Shown: positions 9,221-17,332 of the stretch, one piece after another
How the letters are laid out: each line of letters starts with the position of its first letter
Numbering within the stretch: position 1 is the first letter of the stretch
Source of the DNA: UBA5314 sp035560815
GTDB taxonomy: Bacteria; Bacillota; Syntrophomonadia; Syntrophomonadales; Syntrophomonadaceae
NCBI GenBank assembly: GCA_035560815.1
Contig: DATMYR010000079.1
Coordinates: 1-64,000 of the forward strand
Direction: 5' to 3'
DNA: 64,000 bases
Position numbers and translations under genes: made by a program
The notes under the pieces: generated by a model
The model's input: the letters and a program-made list of their open reading frames with translations, nothing else
Databases searched by the model: none
What the model was told of the DNA's origin: nothing

Positions 9221-9526
9221 AAAAACACAGTAAAGAAATCATTGTCGGAAGAGTCTGATCCACTCCTTTCTTAAATTGGCCTGCACTATTCTTACTCATC
9301 CACTAATAAAAGGCATCCTTCTCGCTGATAAGAACTCTTCGGGATGTTCATTCTGCCGTACAGATTCAACTTCAAGCACCAACCGTCTCTGTGCCCACCA
9401 TCGTAAAGCATACAATCCAAAAAAGGAACCAGCACCCTTTGCTGAATATGGGGACTGGTATTATAGTCGGGAACTACTGCAATACTTGCCAGAACCACGG
9501 TAAGTATTTTTTGGGAAGGGGAAAAA
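9221..9526. other. Intergenic region
   Basis: Just over 300 bases between the DDD-motif gene and the UPF0316 gene. A 75-codon plus-strand frame (9276-9503) encodes two CxxC-like or His-rich spots, but it has no Shine-Dalgarno sequence and no family resemblance. I see no terminator or promoter strong enough to call. Confidence 0.35.
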
Positions 9527-10075
9527 ATGAGCTTAAGCGCGTTGTTTAGTCACGATATTCTTGTCTGGGTAGTCCTGCCTATCCTCATATTTGTCGGCGG
9601 GTTATCTTACGTAAGCCTCGGAACGCTGCGCATCATTTTTGTTGCCAGGGGGCAGCGGTTCTTATCACCGCTTCTGGGGTTTTTTGAAGTCTCCGTATGG
9701 TTGATCGCGATTAGTCAAATCATGAATAGTGTAAGCAATATTGGGGCCTATATAGCCTATGCCGGAGGATTTGCAGTTGGAAACTATGTGGGTATTCTTA
9801 TAGAAGAAAAGATGGCGATAGGCATTTTGGTGGTTAGAATCATTCTTACCAAGAATGACGAAATATTAAAGAATGGATTAGCCGCTGCAGGCTTTGGGGT
9901 CACGTCCGTTGATGCAGAGGGGATTCATAGTCGGGTTAAGTTGATTTTTACGGTTGTAAGACGTAAGGACCTTGATAAAGTCGTAAGGATTATAAATGAA
10001 TCCCATTCTAGCGCGTTCTATTCCGTGGAAGATGCGCGAAGTGTGACCGAGGGCGTTTTCCCCCAAAAGAAATGA
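9527..10075 (+). CDS. UPF0316 / DUF5698-DUF2179 membrane protein
   Basis: 182 residues. The N-terminal two thirds contain three hydrophobic helices (about residues 10-32, 44-66 and 70-92). The C-terminal ~80 residues form a soluble DUF2179 domain of the type found in YitT and YebE-like proteins (VVRIILTKNDEILKNGL onwards). The layout, helices followed by DUF2179, matches the UPF0316 family, whose function is not established. The start has AAGGGGAAAAA upstream. The next gene is convergent, so it appears monocistronic; a weak GAGGT/ACCTC hairpin overlaps its stop. Confidence 0.8.
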   Translation: MSLSALFSHDILVWVVLPILIFVGGLSYVSLGTLRIIFVARGQRFLSPLLGFFEVSVWLIAISQIMNSVSNIGAYIAYAGGFAVGNYVGILIEEKMAIGILVVRIILTKNDEILKNGLAAAGFGVTSVDAEGIHSRVKLIFTVVRRKDLDKVVRIINESHSSAFYSVEDARSVTEGVFPQKK

Positions 10076-10118
10076 GGTACCCCGACCTCTTGTCCACCTA
10101 CCCCCACTTGTTTCATGG

Positions 10119-11057
10119 CTACAGACTATTCAGGTACTTAGTGACCGCGTCTCGATCCACTGTGGCTGTTGCTGAGCTTTTGCTTGAGGAAGGAAGCCCT
10201 TTCCCGCTGAAAGAGTAGTTGTATAATAATTCGTCAGTCTTCCGATCAATAATTTGAACAGCGCAGTTTTCCCGGTATGCCTCTCCCGCATAACCAGTAC
10301 TTGACTTATAAGATCCAACATGTGAAGTATCAAACCTTACAACCGCCACAGTGCTGACTTCGTCAGGGGAAGTAGCCATGTGCTTGCCGTCGAGTTCCAG
10401 GAACAACGGATCAATTTTTCCATTATCAGCATTAATGATAATTAGTTTGCCAGTCGATTTTCCAGAGGGATTGGGTGAACTGGTCGTATATAATTGACCG
10501 GGCGGCGGTTTGACTTCCTGTAACTTGAAATTTGCAAATTGAGCAGAATCAAACCTGTGAAGTAAAAAGGCCTGCGCCATCCATTCAGAATACAACATAA
10601 ATAGGAATGTAAATACCGCCAGGAGTGATGCCAACACCTTAAGCGGCGTATTGACTTCTTCATATTTTCTGTACTTTATTATCAAAGTAATCAGTATCAC
10701 GAGAATAATAGGCAGTGATATCATCATCACTTTGTTTCCCAAAGTACGGTAGGTATAAAAATAGGAATTATAAACTGCTGCCTTACTAGAAATGGAGATT
10801 AACACTCCCATAAGGAAGCCAAGACCTATTAGCGCCCATGAAATAATCATAAACAAGTGGTGTTTGTCTTCATAGGCACTTTGGTACGTAAACAAGCAAT
10901 ACAGGGTCAGCAAGAAATAAGCGAAAAATGGCCCCCATATCCTGGTCCATCCAAGTTTGCTCAATTGAATTGCGATGTAAACAGAGGCCCATAAAAAGAC
11001 CAATAGACCTATGAGTGTTAAGAACCCATTGATATTTTCTATGTACTTATCTTTCAT
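10119..11057 (-). CDS. Membrane protein of unknown function with extracytoplasmic C-terminal domain
   Basis: 312 residues. Five hydrophobic segments are visible (about residues 12-33, 42-60, 68-90, 106-124 and 137-157). A soluble C-terminal half of ~150 residues follows, starting with FQ/KLQEVKPPPG and rich in Ser, Thr and Gly. It does not match a family I recognise. The ATG at 11057 has GGGGATGAG upstream on the minus strand. It is convergent with the UPF0316 gene and has no operon partner, since the following gene is divergent. A sensory or surface role would be speculation. Confidence 0.6.
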   Translation of the reverse strand: MKDKYIENINGFLTLIGLLVFLWASVYIAIQLSKLGWTRIWGPFFAYFLLTLYCLFTYQSAYEDKHHLFMIISWALIGLGFLMGVLISISSKAAVYNSYFYTYRTLGNKVMMISLPIILVILITLIIKYRKYEEVNTPLKVLASLLAVFTFLFMLYSEWMAQAFLLHRFDSAQFANFKLQEVKPPPGQLYTTSSPNPSGKSTGKLIIINADNGKIDPLFLELDGKHMATSPDEVSTVAVVRFDTSHVGSYKSSTGYAGEAYRENCAVQIIDRKTDELLYNYSFSGKGLPSSSKSSATATVDRDAVTKYLNSL

Positions 11058-11382
11058 CTACTCATCCCCAAACCAAGTTGTCGCCAAGAGGACGGGTTAT
11101 TGATTTATCCACTTGGCAAAAGAACAATATAGATCTGCCATCAAACACATTAACGGGTATATTCTCTGTGAACTTATTATATATATTTTCGGCGGCATTT
11201 ACCATATATTTGCAGAACGAGAGCGCGGTTGTCTTGTTCCAAAGGGTACAAGCCTTGGATAGTCTTAGGACCGGACTTTCTCCTGTTCTCGGAATTTTTG
11301 GGAAAGCAGGATAATGTAAACGGTTGAAGGAATATGAAGTCAAAAGAGGATTCGTCAACTCTAGATTTCAGAGGAGTTAATT
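11058..11382. other. Divergent intergenic region upstream of the MalT-like regulator
   Basis: About 325 bases. Overlapping frames on both strands (11078-11314 plus, 11062-11358 minus) are open but encode no recognisable domain and have no ribosome site. The region should hold promoters for the membrane-protein gene and for the regulator. The only clear signal is the AGAGGAG Shine-Dalgarno sequence just before 11383. Confidence 0.35.
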
Positions 11383-13866
11383 ATGCAGCAAACGAAAAAG
11401 TATAATACAAGAAGCCTCTATTTCCCGGAACGACTAACCAGAGCTATGGATGAAATATTTAGTTATCCGCTTACAGTTGTTGATGCGCCAATGGGCTATG
11501 GAAAAACAACTGCTGTACGGGAGTATTTGAGCGATAGCGGTGCCAATATATTGTGGCAAAGAATTTATGATAACAACACAACCGACTTTTGGAACGGATT
11601 TTGCCGTCAGCTCGGTGAATTGGATGATGCCCGTTCCCAGAGCCTCATCCAACTCGGGTTTCCCAATGAAATTATATCCTTGCAAGAGGCGTTAAAAATA
11701 ATAGAAGATATTGAACTTCCTATAAAAACAGTCTTTGTAATCGATGACTACCACATTGTTGATAAAATCGAGGTAAATAGCTTTATAGAATTCCTAATTC
11801 AGAATGAAATCACTAATCTGTACGTAGTCCTAACTGTACGTTACATTGCGCTTCCAAACTTTTTTGAATTAAAACTGAAGGGTTATCTGCTCCACATAAC
11901 TCAAGAATACTTCGAGTTTTCTGCAAATGAAATCAAAAAATATTATAAGCTTTGTGGCGTCAGCCTTAAAGACTCTGATGCAGACATGCTGTACTCCTTA
12001 ACGGAAGGCTGGATAAGTGCCTTATATTTACTAATGCTCAACTATCTTGAAGAAGGAAGTTTTATAACGATAGGCAATATTTACAAGCTTGTGGAGAAGG
12101 CCGTTTACATGCCATTTTCAGATGAAATCAAAGAGTTCCTCCAGACAGTCTGTCTTTTTGACGGTTTTTCTCTGGAACAGGCAAATCATATGTGGCAAAA
12201 AGAAAATGCAGAAAAACTTTTAGTTGAAATAACCAACAAAAACGCCTTTATAAAATTTGATGAGAAAACAAAGATCTATCAAATACACAATATATTTATG
12301 AAATTTCTTACCGATATATTTGAGCATAGGGAAATGGGTTATAAAAAACAGCTGTATAAAAAAGGGGCTGATTGGTATTTGGCGAATGGAGAATATCTGC
12401 TTTCCATGCGCTATGCCTATATGGCTGGTGACTTTGACATTTTGCTCAAGGCAATGGAGCTTGACAAGGGGCATAGTATCAATAGCGATTACAAGGAATT
12501 GATTATTAAATACGTCGAAGAATGCCCAAACGTAAACAAACAGAATTTTCCCTATGCAATGCTTGTATATGCCCGGCGGATGTTTACATTTAATGAAGTT
12601 GTTTTGTTTAAAAAAGCATGTGGTCAATTTTTGACGAATATTCAAAATATGGACAGCTTGGATGCAGACCTTAAAAATACCCTTCTTGGCGAATACCAAC
12701 TTCTTTTAAGTTTTACGGGCTATAACGACATCGAAAAGATGTCAGAATATCATCGACGTGCATGCAGCCTTTTAAAATCGCCCTCATCTATTCTCGATGG
12801 AAAAGCTAGTTGGACTTTCGGCTCACCTTCCGTTTTATACATGTTTCACCGGAAGACCGGGGAGCTTGAGAAAGAAGTGCAAATTATTAAAAAGGCAATG
12901 CCCTTCTATTATCAGATCACGAATAGGCACGGAAAAGGTGCAGAATATGTTATGGAAGCAGAGCGCTATTATTATATGGGGGATTTTGATAATGCCGAAA
13001 TAATAATGTATCAAGCTCTCCAGGAAGCGAACGAATCTTCCCAGTCCGGGATTATTATTTGTGCTGTTTTCCTGCAGATTAAACTTGCTTTTATTAAAGG
13101 GGATTTTTCCGGGGTTCTTCTTTTATTTAAACAACTAAGGCAGGATATTAATGAAAAGAAATGGTATCTTTTTATGCATACACTTGATATGTGTGAAGCT
13201 TATATATACTCCTGCCTAAAAATCAATGAGCATATTCAGCCATGGATTAAAAGTGGGGAATTTAAGAACACCAGACTCTTCTTCCCATCTATTGCTTTTC
13301 TCAATATTATTTACGGCAGAGTGCTTCTTGTAAACAGGGAGAATCTTAAATTATTAGGCACAGCAGAGCAGTTTATCGAGACAGCTTCTTTTTTCCCCAA
13401 CCTGCTTGGACAGGTTTATACCTATATATATATAGCAGCAGCGAAGCGGCAGATATATCGGCATGAGGAGGCTGTGGCCTCTTTAAAGCAAGCCCTTGAA
13501 ATTGCTATACCGGATGGTCTATATATGCCTTTTGTGGAAAACTGCGACTTTATCATGGAGATTCTGGAGCAGCTTCACAGAGAGAATACATACCGGAAGG
13601 AAATTGGACGAATATTAGAGCTTTTTGAAGATTATGCGATGGCAAGCAAAAAGATATTGGAAACATACTTTGCTGATAAGAAGCCCAAACTGACAGAAAG
13701 AGAAAATGAAATATCAAAACTGGTGATGCAGGGGCTCACCAACAAAGAAATAAGCAAGACGCTTTTTATTTCTGAAAATACTATAAAAACACAGTTAAAA
13801 AGCATATTTGAGAAGGTTGGAGTAAATTCTAGATCCCTTTTAAAGCACTATTTACTAGATGATTAA
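11383..13866 (+). CDS. MalT/LuxR-family ATP-dependent transcriptional regulator
   Basis: 827 residues in the LAL/MalT layout. An N-terminal STAND-type NTPase has a P-loop at residues 35-43 (APMGYGKTT) and a Walker B strand (TVFVIDDYH) near 120. A long helical TPR-like middle (about 330-740) follows. A C-terminal LuxR helix-turn-helix (about 765-820) contains LTERENEISKLV, LTNKEISKTLF and ENTIKTQLKSIFEKV. Such proteins are signal-triggered activators that bind DNA as oligomers. The gene is visibly more AT-rich than its neighbours, which may reflect transfer. A perfect palindrome begins 44 bases after its stop and precedes an operon; a second copy lies at 30468. It is therefore a candidate regulator of those sites, but this is inference. 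Confidence 0.88.
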   Translation: MQQTKKYNTRSLYFPERLTRAMDEIFSYPLTVVDAPMGYGKTTAVREYLSDSGANILWQRIYDNNTTDFWNGFCRQLGELDDARSQSLIQLGFPNEIISLQEALKIIEDIELPIKTVFVIDDYHIVDKIEVNSFIEFLIQNEITNLYVVLTVRYIALPNFFELKLKGYLLHITQEYFEFSANEIKKYYKLCGVSLKDSDADMLYSLTEGWISALYLLMLNYLEEGSFITIGNIYKLVEKAVYMPFSDEIKEFLQTVCLFDGFSLEQANHMWQKENAEKLLVEITNKNAFIKFDEKTKIYQIHNIFMKFLTDIFEHREMGYKKQLYKKGADWYLANGEYLLSMRYAYMAGDFDILLKAMELDKGHSINSDYKELIIKYVEECPNVNKQNFPYAMLVYARRMFTFNEVVLFKKACGQFLTNIQNMDSLDADLKNTLLGEYQLLLSFTGYNDIEKMSEYHRRACSLLKSPSSILDGKASWTFGSPSVLYMFHRKTGELEKEVQIIKKAMPFYYQITNRHGKGAEYVMEAERYYYMGDFDNAEIIMYQALQEANESSQSGIIICAVFLQIKLAFIKGDFSGVLLLFKQLRQDINEKKWYLFMHTLDMCEAYIYSCLKINEHIQPWIKSGEFKNTRLFFPSIAFLNIIYGRVLLVNRENLKLLGTAEQFIETASFFPNLLGQVYTYIYIAAAKRQIYRHEEAVASLKQALEIAIPDGLYMPFVENCDFIMEILEQLHRENTYRKEIGRILELFEDYAMASKKILETYFADKKPKLTERENEISKLVMQGLTNKEISKTLFISENTIKTQLKSIFEKVGVNSRSLLKHYLLDD

Positions 13867-13909
13867 TGCAGGCATGGACCGGAGCCCACACCAGAGTTTA
13901 TTGCCATAG

Positions 13910-13959
13910 ATATCACCCACTGGGTGATATAAATTATCAAGAATCCGCCATACAATTTA
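13910..13959 (+). promoter_or_regulatory. Palindromic operator plus TACAAT -10, copy 1
   Basis: The arms ATATCACCCA (13910-13919) and TGGGTGATAT (13921-13930) form a perfect 21-base palindrome. Then 21 bases separate GGGTGATAT from ACAATTTA (13952-13959), whose TACAAT resembles a -10 box. The palindrome would overlap the -35 position, as expected for activator-dependent promoters. The -10 region also sits in the loop of a 12-bp stem with two G-U pairs (13942-13971). An equivalent module with identical spacing occurs at 30468-30520. Confidence 0.7.
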
Positions 13960-14003
13960 AGTGTGGTGGATTTTCTATATTTATCATAAGGGGAGATTAA
14001 ATA

Positions 14004-14744
14004 ATGAAAAAGTTATATATTGTGATGATTCTGCTGTTGTCAGTAACAATGTGGGGATGTACAGATAAAAAGGAGTCTAAAGATTCAGTCAATACTCCAA
14101 ACAAGATCGAAAACACGGTGAGCACTCCCAGTGCTGATAGATATGACATTACCAAAGCAAGCTATACAGAACAGAATATCAAAATAAAATATCCCCAATT
14201 AAGCAATTTACATGACGAAAATCGACAGAAAAAAATTAATGAATTAATCAAAACGGCTGCATTGATGGTTCTGGATGATTACAGAGACGATATAAGAAAC
14301 TTGGACTTAAATATGGATTATCAGATCAAATATCAGGGGACGGGTTTTTTGAGCATCGAATATCTAGGCCTGGCCATGGTTAAAGACGCTGCCTATCCGG
14401 TCCACCTCTTGCAAACAACCAACATCGATATTTCGAAGGAAAAACAACTTGCCTTGAGTGATGTGGTGACCATCAACGATAGCTTTGTCAAGAAATTCAC
14501 TGCAGGACAATACAAAGCCTATGGTTCGGATTTGAACCTGAATTCGGCCGGAATGCTAAAGGAAGTGTTGAGCGGATTCAGCAGCCAGGATCTCATGGAA
14601 AGCTTTAAACAACCGACAGCCCGGTTTTATTTAACCCAGGATGCGCTGGGTGTAAGCATTGAGGTGCCTCATGCAGTAGGTGATCATCTGGAAATGGAGA
14701 TGGCATATAAGGATTTGAGTGGCTTATTATCGATAAAACCTTAA
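14004..14744 (+). CDS. Lipoprotein with DUF3298/DUF4163-like domain
   Basis: 246 residues. The N-terminus has a lipoprotein signal (MKKLYIVMILLLSVTMWGC, Cys19), followed by a Lys/Ser/Asn/Thr linker to about residue 45. The remaining ~200 residues resemble the DUF4163-DUF3298 type of extracytoplasmic domain found in RsiV and PdaC relatives. It has an early strand pattern ending PVHLLQTTNIDISKEKQLALSDVV and a late ALGVSIEVPHAVGDHLEMEM. This is a similarity by eye, not a proven match. It is the first gene behind the palindromic promoter and is followed by DUF2442 and stalk genes. The sister operon at 30.5 kb has a different first gene. Confidence 0.65.
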   Translation: MKKLYIVMILLLSVTMWGCTDKKESKDSVNTPNKIENTVSTPSADRYDITKASYTEQNIKIKYPQLSNLHDENRQKKINELIKTAALMVLDDYRDDIRNLDLNMDYQIKYQGTGFLSIEYLGLAMVKDAAYPVHLLQTTNIDISKEKQLALSDVVTINDSFVKKFTAGQYKAYGSDLNLNSAGMLKEVLSGFSSQDLMESFKQPTARFYLTQDALGVSIEVPHAVGDHLEMEMAYKDLSGLLSIKP

Positions 14745-14850
14745 GGCTCTTTGTCTCAAGCTCAGATGCATAGCACCGTGATTAATGACTGAGGAGAGCA
14801 ACTTGACATTGTTCAATGGCAGCCTATGAACATGTAACGGAGGTATTGGC

Positions 14851-15081
14851 ATGAGTCCCCTAAAGAAAGTGGTGCCCAGGGAAGACTATAGATTAGAAGT
14901 GCCCTTCGATAACGGCAGTACGGTCATCCTCAATCTAGAAGGCAGGCTTTCCACTGTCCGCTTTGGCTTACTTCGAGACAAGAATTTCTTTGCCCGGGTG
15001 ACGACTGACGGGAACTATATCAAATGGGAAGACAAAATCGAGATATCAGTCAGTGAGGTTTTTCAATTGGCGCAGAAATAA
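14851..15081 (+). CDS. DUF2442 protein, copy 1
   Basis: A 76-residue protein of the DUF2442 family (basic N-terminus KKVVPREDYRLEV, then an NG-turn, ILNLEGRL and FARVTTDG). Many family members accompany DUF4160 or toxin-antitoxin-like pairs; no such partner is present here, and the function is unknown. The sister gene at 31794 encodes an identical residue at 67 of 76 positions. Both copies are followed by near-identical stalk genes. ACGGAGG precedes the ATG. Confidence 0.85.
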   Translation: MSPLKKVVPREDYRLEVPFDNGSTVILNLEGRLSTVRFGLLRDKNFFARVTTDGNYIKWEDKIEISVSEVFQLAQK

Positions 15082-16060
15082 CTGCAGGAATCTATTTTGG
15101 TTGAAAAATTTTCTTAATCATAAGGGTAAAACTCAAGTAACTTCTGCTTATTGGGGGGATGAAATGCTATACTACCGGCGGCTCTTTCGTTAATAAATCG
15201 GTATTTTACATAATAATAGGAGGTATGACATGAAAAAGCCATTCACGTATTTGATTCTTGCGGTCATGATGCTAACCCTGTTTTGCATGCCCGCACAGGC
15301 AGAGCAGACTCCGACTGTATTCCTTGATGGACGGGTACTGTCTTTTGATGTGCCGCCGATGATCATCGATGGCAGAACCATGGTGCCCTTGCGCGCTATC
15401 TTTGAAGCGATGGGAGCCAAAGTCAGCTGGGATGCTGATACCAACACAGCAACTGGAGAGAAAGATGGCATTAAAGTGATAGTCCCGGTAGGATCTGTTT
15501 TCCCAACCATAAATGGAGTGGCAAAAACCCTGGATGTTCCTGCTCAGATCGTGAACGGACGCACACTGGCTCCGCTGCGTTTTGTCGGTGAGGCTTTCGG
15601 GGGCAGTGTTTCCTGGAATGCTGATACGCAAACTGTTAGCATCAGTTCAGGTGTTCCAAGTCCCTTCCAATATGAGACCTATACCAACGCCAGGTTTGGC
15701 TATTTTTTGTCTTATCCCAATATTTATGACGCTTCCCTCGAAAGCGATAATGGCGACGGAATATCGATGGAAACTGCCGGCGGTCTCTATAGGCTGAAGA
15801 TCTGGGGAGCCGAAAACATCAACAATAGTAAAGGGCAGGACCTGCTGGCGGAGGCCAAAAACCGGGTGTCCCATATCAGCGCAGAATATGCTGAAGATCA
15901 TTTCTACAGATTGGAATACCAGGGAGGGGGAAACGGGCAGGAGCTAATCTTCTCTGAGTATGGTTTTTTGTCCGGGGATAAGATTGTTTGCTACGTACTC
16001 TCATATCCCAGCCAGGAAAAAGACAAATTCGCACCCGTGGTTACCCGTATGACCACCGAG
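14851..16060 (+). repeat. Duplicated DUF2442-stalk cassette, copy 1
   Basis: Nucleotide and protein similarity to 31794-32920 runs through DUF2442, the spacer edges (both have TAACTGCAGGAATCTAT after the first stop and CATAATAATAGGAGG before the second start) and the stalk gene. The spacer is 148 bases here and 51 in the other copy, so about 97 bases were gained or lost. Confidence 0.8.
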
Positions 16061-16090
16061 TTAAGCAATCAAAGCCTTGCGATGAAATAA
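15230..16090 (+). CDS. Secreted copper-amine-oxidase-N (stalk) domain protein, copy 1
   Basis: 286 residues. The signal peptide is residues 1-25 (ending in PAQA). The stalk domain (PF07833), about residues 27-140, has the two-repeat pattern VFLDGRVLSFDVPP.., DGRTMVPLRAIFEAMGAKVSWD and NGRTLAPLRFVGEAFGGSVSWN. The C-terminal ~145 residues (from PFQYETYTNARFGYFLSYP) resemble domains of surface proteins with no assigned function. Stalk domains are common on Clostridia cell surfaces, though their role is largely unproven. AATAGGAGG precedes the ATG. The paralog at 32076 shares the signal peptide, stalk domain and ~140 further residues but then has an extra C-terminal domain. Confidence 0.85.
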   Translation: MKKPFTYLILAVMMLTLFCMPAQAEQTPTVFLDGRVLSFDVPPMIIDGRTMVPLRAIFEAMGAKVSWDADTNTATGEKDGIKVIVPVGSVFPTINGVAKTLDVPAQIVNGRTLAPLRFVGEAFGGSVSWNADTQTVSISSGVPSPFQYETYTNARFGYFLSYPNIYDASLESDNGDGISMETAGGLYRLKIWGAENINNSKGQDLLAEAKNRVSHISAEYAEDHFYRLEYQGGGNGQELIFSEYGFLSGDKIVCYVLSYPSQEKDKFAPVVTRMTTELSNQSLAMK

Positions 16091-16200
16091 ACCTGAAACA
16101 GACGGACGGAGTAAATGCTGCCATGAACGAGCTAAGGCAGCATTAAATGCGGAAACTATATAGTTTTTAGAAATCGGACATTATCTGGCAGTACACAAAT

Positions 16201-16227
16201 GAGCCATAAGCACAGTGCTTATGGCTC
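16201..16227. terminator. Bidirectional terminator between convergent genes
   Basis: A perfect 27-base palindrome: 13-base arms GAGCCATAAGCAC and its complement around one A. It lies between the plus-strand stalk gene (ends 16090) and the minus-strand kinase gene (ends 16261). T-rich sequence follows on the plus strand (TCTTTCT). Confidence 0.8.
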
Positions 16228-16260
16228 GAATCTTTCTAATAGTGGCGAAGAGATACCAAA

Positions 16261-17109
16261 TTATTTAGGAAAACTCACTGTTAATGTAGTGCCTTCATCC
16301 GGGTTGCTGTGAAGTAGAACTTGTCCTTTGTATTGGCGGACCAGATGCCCTATGGAAGCCAACCCCAGGCCGCGGTTTGAAGGTCCATCTTTTGTAGAGA
16401 AACCGGGCTCAAAGACCTTGGATTGAAAACCTTCCGGTATAAAGCCTGGGTTGTGGGTTTGAAAATAAAAGTAATCTGAGTCCTCAGAAAACGTTAATTC
16501 AATCTGTTTTTGATCTGCTTGCAAGTCTTCAACCGCCTCCAGGGCATTGTTTATCATGTTGCCCAATATAGCGACGATGTCTAATGATCTCACCTTTATA
16601 CCCGATAAATCAGATTCCACTTTGACCTTAACAGAAATATTGCGACTGGTGGCAACCCCCATCTTAACCATGAGCAAGGCTGTTACTTCGGGTAAGGAAA
16701 CCTTTAACACTTCTCCTTTGATCTTAACCTCGTGGTAGAGTTCACTAATATGATGCCGAGCTTGTTCTACTTCTCCCAGAGTCATAAGACCATAAACTGT
16801 ATGAAGATGGTTTATATAATCGTGACGTTGGGTTTCAATGACCCTCATCATTTCCTGCAAGTGATCAATGTGGAGCTTCTGTAAGTCCATCGTTTGCTCC
16901 TGTTTGGTTATTACCAGCAGCTTGCGAGTAAGTGCGAGCGATAATGAAATACCAATAATGATCACGAAAAGCAGAGGTATTAGCATAACGTGCCTGGTTA
17001 TTGGCACTGGTTGTCCCAATTCGTGAAAAAGACAAAAAATCCCTAGCACCGCCAGGATTACGCCTAAACCCAAAAGTGATCGTATTGTGTTTCGCTTGTT
17101 CATATTCAT
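16261..17109 (-). CDS. Orphan sensor histidine kinase (SpoOB-type/DcuS-like dimerisation, HATPase_c)
   Basis: 282 residues. Two membrane helices lie near the N-terminus (about 13-31 and 40-62) with only a very short extracytoplasmic loop, so there is no sensing domain. The phosphoacceptor region is QRHDYINHLH near residue 116, a SpoOB/citrate-sensor type H-box. The kinase core has the N-box (NMINNALEAVED), a loop NPGFIP and a late GLGLASIGHLVRQY. It probably autophosphorylates, but no response regulator lies nearby, so its partner is elsewhere. It may sense membrane state or act with another receptor. The start has GGGAAG upstream and a terminator is shared with the convergent stalk gene. Confidence 0.85.
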   Translation of the reverse strand: MNMNKRNTIRSLLGLGVILAVLGIFCLFHELGQPVPITRHVMLIPLLFVIIIGISLSLALTRKLLVITKQEQTMDLQKLHIDHLQEMMRVIETQRHDYINHLHTVYGLMTLGEVEQARHHISELYHEVKIKGEVLKVSLPEVTALLMVKMGVATSRNISVKVKVESDLSGIKVRSLDIVAILGNMINNALEAVEDLQADQKQIELTFSEDSDYFYFQTHNPGFIPEGFQSKVFEPGFSTKDGPSNRGLGLASIGHLVRQYKGQVLLHSNPDEGTTLTVSFPK

Positions 17110-17332
17110 GATTTACTTCCCACAGGTAGATGCCGATTGTGCGTCGGGTACAATACCTATATTTCTCTTTATTTCTCTAATATTTTACAATTTCCTCCTA
17201 TGGTACAAAAACGCGCACAGTATCTGGAGCAGGTAAGAGCAGGTAAAGCTCGACAGACGGGTAGACGGAGCCCAAAAGGCCTATGAAAGAGGTTCGGGAG
17301 CAGCAGGTGCTGATGGTCAGCAATAGAAATCG

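Noticed and set aside
9276..9503. 75-codon frame with a CxxC and a His-His spot
   Set aside because: No Shine-Dalgarno sequence and no family; likely chance.
11062..11358. Overlapping frames on both strands before the MalT-like gene
   Set aside because: Neither has a ribosome site or a recognisable domain, and both conflict with the regulator's promoter region.
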